From Pseudofabraea citricarpa (taxonomy: Eukaryota; Ascomycota; Leotiomycetes; Helotiales; Dermateaceae): DNA of 64,000 nucleotides. Numbering within the stretch: the first letter of the stretch is position 1; each line of letters begins with the position of its first letter. The stretch is from NCBI GenBank assembly GCA_029641185.1, contig JAPWGK010000023.1, positions 186,001 through 250,000 on the forward strand, in the 5' to 3' direction. Below, piece by piece: positions 58,633-64,000 of the stretch. The notes below the pieces were generated by a model. It had not been told where the DNA came from and did no database searches. It worked only from the letters and a program-made list of their open reading frames with translations. The translations under genes were made by a program, and so were the position numbers.

Positions 58633-59531
58633 ATGTCGTCCAAGAAGAGCTCACGAAAGGCATCGGGCCATCGATCAACACTGTCCCTACAGAAGACCGA
58701 GATAGTCATTAATGTCTATGATTTACTGCCAGTATGTTCTTCGTTCGATTTTGTATTGAAAGGCGACTTGATTGCGGGTTACCACGTCTGAGCTGGTTAT
58801 TGCAACTCCTTGAGCTATGGAGAACACTGCTAACACATTTTGCGCAGCCTGGCAGATTAGCTTCAGTTCTCTGGACAATTGGCGCATCACTACTACACTC
58901 TGCAGTTGTTATAAATCACAAGGAGTATGCCTTTGGTGGCCACGACAAACGTGGAATGACAGGAGTCTATTGGACTAAACCAAGGACAGAGCCCCCCGGT
59001 GGCACATTCAAATGTGAGATTCTGCACGGATTCACAATATCGCCACAAGCAGAAATCGATGCGATTATAAAGGAGGCCTCAGAAGTATTCCAGGGGACAG
59101 CATACAACCTTCTGAGCAAGAACTGCAACCACTTTACAGCCTATCTTTGCGAGAAGCTTACGGGTCGGCCCGGTCCAGCCTGGTTGAATCGCGCTGCGAG
59201 TATTGGAGTCGCATTGCCATGTGTGGTCCCCAGAGAATGGATTGCGCCTCCGGACTTCGATACTGCAGATGGAGAGCTCCTTGAAGACGAAGACCATCAT
59301 TCCCATGAGAGGTCAAGGATGTTGCACGATACCGACACCAGTCACCGTAGGCGCAGTTTTGAGGATGGGTCAAATCTTGCCGACATAGTGGATTTGGAGG
59401 ATAATGATGAATGGGATAGCGAGGAAGAGAGGCGTCGTGGGGGCACTGGGAAAGGGAAAGCTCCCGTAAAGGATACTTCTGGGAGAACAGTACCAGTCTC
59501 AGAACGAGCACCTCTGCCAAGAGGCAAGTAA
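58633..59531 (+). CDS. PPPDE (DUF862) deubiquitinase/deSUMOylase-like peptidase
   Basis: Two exons, 58633-58731 and 58848-59531, joined in phase 0 (LLP to PGRLASVLW), 260 residues. The PPPDE superfamily consists of papain-like Cys isopeptidases such as human DESI1 and DESI2. The catalytic His is His50 in GASLLHSAVVINHKEYAFGG. The nucleophile is Cys126 in NLLSKNCNHFTAYLC. Both are present, so the enzyme should be active. Residues 1-20 are Lys/Ser-rich and follow the ATG. The C-terminal ~90 residues are acidic and Ser-rich (DEWDSEEERRR). It acts in cytosol or nucleus to remove SUMO or ubiquitin. The start is in good context and upstream frames lack ATGs. Confidence 0.85.
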
Positions 59532-59715
59532 AGGTATGGGGCGATTGCGGGTGATTATTTACGTATCCTCTGATACACATTGGCGCATGCGGTATTGCTA
59601 TAAGTTTAAGGCGTTCTGGGAGCGAAAGGTTGATACCATACAGTAGTTTAAATTGTTGTACACAATATACAAGGCTCCATGACCAGCCATAACCCACACA
59701 GTACATGCTCTAGAC

Positions 59716-60462
59716 CTAACCCAATCTTCTGGGCTTTCTGCTCCTTGTACCACCAAACTTCAGTCTCGTTGCATCCTGTACCTTAACTACTTTTCCTCTC
59801 AAGAATCTTCCTTCCGTACCCATCAATGCCTTGGTGACTGCTTCTCTGCCGAGTCCAAATCCTCTCAAGGTAACTTCCAGCTTGTCGATTTCCAGATGAA
59901 TACCCCGATCAGTGATTCTACCCATAACGTATGACGCCAACTGAAACGCGGCATCGTAAGTCTTTCTTCCAGCCTTCTTGAATCCGATTTGTCCACAAGA
60001 TATGGAGATGATAGGGGATCGATCCGGCTTCGTTAATGTGATATGGCAATTGTGACGGTGGGCATAGATGTGGAAGTGATGTGGCTCCGCATGCTTGTCT
60101 CTATTCAGTAGAGAAAGCTCCGAGGTGGCATTGGGATAGCTGTTGCCTCTGGAAATGCGGTTCTGCTGGTTTTCATTGAGCATAGCATTAAAATTGGTAG
60201 CTAGGTCGAACATTGGTGCCCTTGGTCCCCTCGGTGCCTTTGTCATCCGCTGAGTCTGGTTTCTCAAGTCTGGGCCATCCAATGATTGATCTGTAGCAGG
60301 AGATGATGCAGAGTCTCTTGGGGTGTCTTCGTCGGCTCTTCTCCTGGAAGTTTGAGAGAACAGTCTGAGGCATGGGGATTGTGCTCTGCAGACAGGCGCG
60401 ATTTCTGGCGTAAACGTGAAAGGCGACTTGGCCAGGAGGCGCCTGACTGTGGTTCGACTCAT
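59716..60462 (-). CDS. MRPS18: Mitochondrial small-subunit ribosomal protein uS11m
   Basis: Single exon, 248 residues. The first ~45 residues are Arg-rich with LLAKSPFTF and RLFSQTSRRRADED, a mitochondrial targeting sequence. From ~125 the protein is uS11: FHIYAHRHNCHITLTKPDR, SCGQIGFKKAGRKTYDAAF, YVMGRITDRGI and VTLRGFGLGREAVTKAL, ending KFGGTRSRKPRR. That matches S. cerevisiae Mrps18, a component of the platform of the mitochondrial small subunit. A divergent start-to-start distance of 246 bp separates it from TIM44. Confidence 0.9.
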   Translation of the reverse strand: MSRTTVRRLLAKSPFTFTPEIAPVCRAQSPCLRLFSQTSRRRADEDTPRDSASSPATDQSLDGPDLRNQTQRMTKAPRGPRAPMFDLATNFNAMLNENQQNRISRGNSYPNATSELSLLNRDKHAEPHHFHIYAHRHNCHITLTKPDRSPIISISCGQIGFKKAGRKTYDAAFQLASYVMGRITDRGIHLEIDKLEVTLRGFGLGREAVTKALMGTEGRFLRGKVVKVQDATRLKFGGTRSRKPRRLG

Positions 60463-60708
60463 GGTGTGCTATAGTTTCCCAATTCGAGATCCGTCAGACC
60501 GTGATGCTCTGAGAAGAAAGTTGATGAGACCAGGATAATTGAATTTCCGTTTCCGGTGGATCATCGGCGAAAATGTTCAATGCCGGGCAGAGATTCGATC
60601 CGCGTCCAAATTTCTCTACACTCTTTTCCCAACTCTCCTTTCTGTCAGACCTCAACTTAATTTCACAGGTCGACCTTGTCGTGGTCGCATCGATCTTACT
60701 TAGTAACT
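60463..60708. promoter_or_regulatory. Shared promoter of uS11m and TIM44 genes
   Basis: Only 246 bp separate the two start codons, which point outward. Both products are mitochondrial, so one bidirectional promoter is likely. No named transcription factor motif could be assigned by eye. Confidence 0.6.
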
Positions 60709-62370
60709 ATGAACAGCCTGCGATTATCGGCAACGAGAGCGCCCTTGAATGGAACGCTTCGCTTTGCCTCTACTGCGAGGCCAACCAATGGATCGACTGT
60801 AGCGTACACCCGATTACAACAGCAGATACAATCCTCAAACCTGCACTCCGTATCATCAAACCCTGCTAGGCTAGCTTCTGCTTTGCAGCGAACGCCATTG
60901 CGATCACAGTTTCTCCCAGATGAAGTTCGAACTGGCTTTGGATCTGTCTCTTCACGGAACTTCCATAACTCTGTGAGACTGGCGCAAGAGAAAAAGGCAG
61001 ATTCAGCAAAAGAGGAATCTGCGAAAGAGGAGTCAACAAAAGAGTCAACAAAGGAGGAGCCAAAAGAGGGAGAAGAGAAGTCAAAGGAGGAAGGGGAAGG
61101 TGGAGAGAGCAAGAAAGAAAAGGAGGCACCTCCACCACCTCCACCGCATGGAGATAAGTCGCCATGGCAAGTGTTCACCGAGACTCTGCAAACAGAATTC
61201 AAGGCCTCTAAAGAATGGAATGAATCGACCAAACAACTGTCTGCTGGAGTCAATCAATTTACAGAGAGCGAGTCAGTCCGACGTGCTCGTCAAGCATACG
61301 AATCAACTACGGGTGCGGTTACTGGAACTACAGCAAAGGTTCTGAAAACAACTGCTGGGGCTGTTGGCAAAGGTGCTGCGTGGACCTGGGAAACACCTGT
61401 TGTCAAGGGTGTACGAACCGGCGTAAATGCTACTGCAAGTGTGATAGAGAAAGGAACACGGCCAATCAGAGAAACTGAGGCGTATAAGAATGTCAAGAAT
61501 GTTATCGACGATGGAAGTAGCTCGAGATATGGAGGTTGGGTCGAGAAGGAAGAAAGACGGAAGGCCAGAGAGCTGAGGGAGCTCGAGGAAGCACAAAAGA
61601 ATGGACAACATGGAAGACGGGTTGAAGTTGCCAAGGAAGACCCAGAGTAAGTGCATTGAAGGATCACAATCGGATATGAACTAACAGATGGTAGTGCCGG
61701 TACCAACGTCACTCTTCACAAAGACGCAGCCTGGAAAGAGTCATGGCGAGATTTCCGCGATTCGAACAAGTTGATGCAGTCTCTGTTCTCAATGAAATCA
61801 GTCTATAACGAATCTGAGAATCCACTCATCTCTACTGCCCGTAGTATTTCTGATCGGGTGGCAGGTTTCTTTGCCGAGAACGAGACTGCTATGGTTATCA
61901 AGAAATTCCGAGAGATGGACCCGGCATTCAAGATGGAGCCTTTCCTGCAGGAGATGCGCGAGTACATCCTGCCAGAGGTGCTAGACGCCTATGTCAAAGG
62001 TGACACAGAAACTTTGAAGTTGTGGCTGTCTGCTGCACAATTCCAGGTCTATGACGCTCTATCAAAGCAATATACTACGGCTGGCCTCAAATCAGATGGA
62101 CGAATTCTTGATATTCGGGGAGTTGAGATTTTGTCAGCCAGAATCTTGGATCCTGGAGACATTCCAGTGTTCATCGTCACTTGTCGAACACAAGAAGTAC
62201 ACGTCTACAGAAATGCGAAGACCAATCAGTTAGCTGCTGGTATGGAGGATAAGGTCCAACTGGTTACTTATGCGATTGGTGTAACCCGTGTTCCAGAAGA
62301 TGTTAACAATCCGGAGACCAGAGGATGGAGGCTCATCGAATTACAGAAGAGTGGAAGAGACTACATATAA
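60709..62370 (+). CDS. TIM44: Mitochondrial import subunit Tim44
   Basis: Peripheral inner-membrane subunit that anchors mtHsp70 to the TIM23 channel in the matrix. Exons are 60709-61646 and 61695-62370, with phase-2 GTAAGT..GTAG splice sites, 537 residues. The ATG (MNSLRLSATRAPLNGTLRFA) opens a clear Arg/Ser-rich presequence. The N-terminal region contains FHNSVRLAQEKK, a Glu/Lys-rich low-complexity stretch (SAKEESTKE units, ~95-145) and a PPPPPPHGDKSPWQVF segment. The Hsp70-binding region follows. The C-terminal Tim44 domain starts around GTNVTLHKDAAWKESWRDFR and includes MDPAFKMEPFLQEMREYILPEVL and AQFQVYDALS, ending RGWRLIELQKSGRDYI. Length and motifs match fungal Tim44. It is divergent from uS11m and shares its promoter. 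Confidence 0.95.
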
Positions 62371-63929
62371 TTGCTCTCCACCTGCTCTCGATCTCCCTTA
62401 CACAACAAACAACCATCTTTTCAATTTCGTTTTCGAATCAATTATCATGGGTTGCATAGCGAAAAAATTCATAGCGCACTCTCTTCCTCACAGGCGGATG
62501 GGCAAGAGAGAAAATGGACGAAAAAGAGCTTTTTTGTACAGTCAATTGTAATAAAATCCGGCGGGGGTTTACGGAGTTTCATTTTGTTTGAACACCATTT
62601 CCAGGGAAGGGATATCTTCGAAGCGATAATTTCTTTTCTCTGTACTTTGGGGATCCGGACTGCTTGCTTTCAAGAGGGAAACCAGCTAGGTCTGATCATG
62701 GTATTTGCGGGGTTTTATACGATCCTACATGTCACCTCACGCCACTCTTCTTTCGGGGGGTATTGTCTTATGCCCCCCCTCAAACTGTAAACTGTACCAA
62801 CAAGATCTAGCTATGAGTGTATATCCAAGAACTCGTATTGGTTTTGAACCAATAGGATGAATCAAAAGAACTTCTAAAAATGACAGCCCCTCCATTGCCT
62901 GAACATGTTTGAGCTGTTGATATGAATGATCTCTCTTTGGGGAGGGGTTTTTTATTTTTTGTATTTGATGTGAGATCGGCTTTAATCTTGTTTGTGAAGC
63001 TCGCTAAATCACAGTACAGCCATATTATATGAATCCGAAGGTTGGTTGGTATTGGAAGTCAAGCGACGGGGGGATTTCCTGTTTGGGAGAATCTGATGAT
63101 ATACAAGATGCCATCAGATCATATTCTTCTCTTCGATCACGCTTGGGGTTCTAATGCTTCGTCCATACTCACTAAAAATTGGTAGGTAAGTATGAAGTCA
63201 CAAATCTTCTATTGTCATCTGAAGACTGAAAAATGAGCATATAGGTAGGTGTCTTATCTTACATCACATGTATAAATGAAGATAGAAATTTAAGGAGGGA
63301 AGGAGATTTGATTTTCCATCATCTCATCACACAAAGTACCCTATCCTTTTTCTCTTCTCCCGTCTGAACTCCGAGGAGAGAGTAACAGACCATGCCCAAC
63401 GACCTCGAGGCTGCTTGCGTGCTTGCGTGCGTGCGTGCGTGTACCCTGCGCTCGCCGCCCGGATGTAACAAAACACGAACGCTCATCCCGTCGAACGATA
63501 ACCAAGCTGACAGTTGCCTAGAAACAAGACGCTGTCGTGAAAGATACCCAGAGGCAGGCAGCGTGAAAAACCCCAAGCTTGAAAATAGGAATCATCTCAT
63601 TGGTAGAGTAACGTTACTTGGGAGCTCCAGGTGCCAGCTACCCCACTTCGATCTGCAGGCTACGTACGGTACGGTACCACAGCGCGGGCGCGGGGCAAGG
63701 CTGTATGTACTACAACGACAACAACACCACCAGACAAACACCACTTGACTAACTGGCCCAACCCTCCATAAATAAGGCTACAACACAAGATAGAAAATCA
63801 AGGTAGCCCGGGCTTTCTTTTCCTAGCTACTGTACCAGTTTCCTTCTTCTCATTCTTCACACCCAGCGAGAAGCAGATCAATCAGCAGCAGCCTTTCTTG
63901 ATTCAGATATCACAACTCCCCGAGAAAAC
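62371..63929. other. Intergenic, no gene seen
   Basis: TIM44 3' end, AT-rich sequence, then a CT-rich leader with a TATAAATA-like element around 63768 for the next gene. No frame worth calling. Confidence 0.45.
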
Positions 63930-64000
63930 ATGGCTCCGCACGCCGATGCACCCCTCGACGACGACGACGATCATGCCGGCCGCATGCCAGCACCGCCTCG
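63930..64000 (+). CDS. 5' end of a gene cut by the window
   Basis: ATG in good context (AAAACATGG) after a CT-rich leader, reading MAPHADAPLDDDDDHAGRMP, with a poly-Asp run. It continues past the window end; nothing can be said of its product. A TATA-like element lies about 160 bp upstream. Confidence 0.45.
   Translation, partial: MAPHADAPLDDDDDHAGRMPAPP

Noticed and set aside
63595..63660. TCTCATTGGTAGAG resembling a tRNA A-box on the plus strand
   Set aside because: No B-box at the right distance and no acceptor-stem pairing.

Overview
This window looks like nuclear DNA of a filamentous ascomycete. The genes carry short introns (about 44-90 nt) with GTATGT/GTAAGT donors and TAG/CAG acceptors. 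The products are typical of filamentous fungi: a secreted AA9 lytic polysaccharide monooxygenase with a cellulose-binding tail, a spherulin-4 protein, 2EXR and F-box proteins, and an HMT1-type ABC transporter. Introns were placed by hand from splice consensus, reading phase and family similarity, and joined reading frames were checked for phase. The content would suit a Leotiomycetes-like plant-associated fungus, but that placement is inference.

Layout. 1-8.5 kb: the 3' end of a Cys-rich DUF3716-like gene, a His/Ser-rich coiled-coil protein, and two tandem minus-strand F-box-like genes. 8.5-15 kb: a long promoter/leader region with a G-quadruplex-type run and a TATA box, then a three-exon gene for a large DUF1765/UPF0592-like protein. 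16.5-21 kb: a ceramide synthase, a short 2EXR-like protein and a secreted spherulin-4 protein, all on the minus strand. 21-26.4 kb: a gene-poor stretch. 26.4-34.7 kb: the AA9 LPMO with CBM1, a GNAT acetyltransferase, a Thr/Ser-rich single-pass membrane glycoprotein, an I78-type peptidase inhibitor and Tma20. 34.7-42.2 kb: mostly AT-rich DNA with an interrupted tRNA-like locus, two unrecognised genes, and a small Cys-rich protein gene whose exons are individually very short. 42.3-46.3 kb: a 13-exon HMT1-like ABC half-transporter. 46.3-50.3 kb: another apparently gene-free stretch. 50.3-64 kb: an SP-rich protein with SPKK motifs, Sgt2, Ola1, a PPPDE peptidase, mitochondrial ribosomal protein uS11m, Tim44, and the first codons of one more gene.

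Functionally the right-hand 14 kb is a housekeeping cluster: co-chaperone, ribosome-associated ATPase, deSUMOylase/deubiquitinase-like peptidase, mitoribosome and mitochondrial import. It includes two divergent gene pairs. One, uS11m/TIM44, shares only 246 bp and both products are mitochondrial. The left and middle parts hold secreted, membrane and fungus-specific genes. No secondary-metabolite cluster, CRISPR array, intact transposon or clearly novel multi-gene system was recognised. The least conventional items are the tRNA-like locus with a ~123-nt insertion, the start-codon-only coding exon of SGT2, the cryptic small Cys-rich gene, and the gene at 38.3-39.3 kb whose reading frame appears to continue in other frames.
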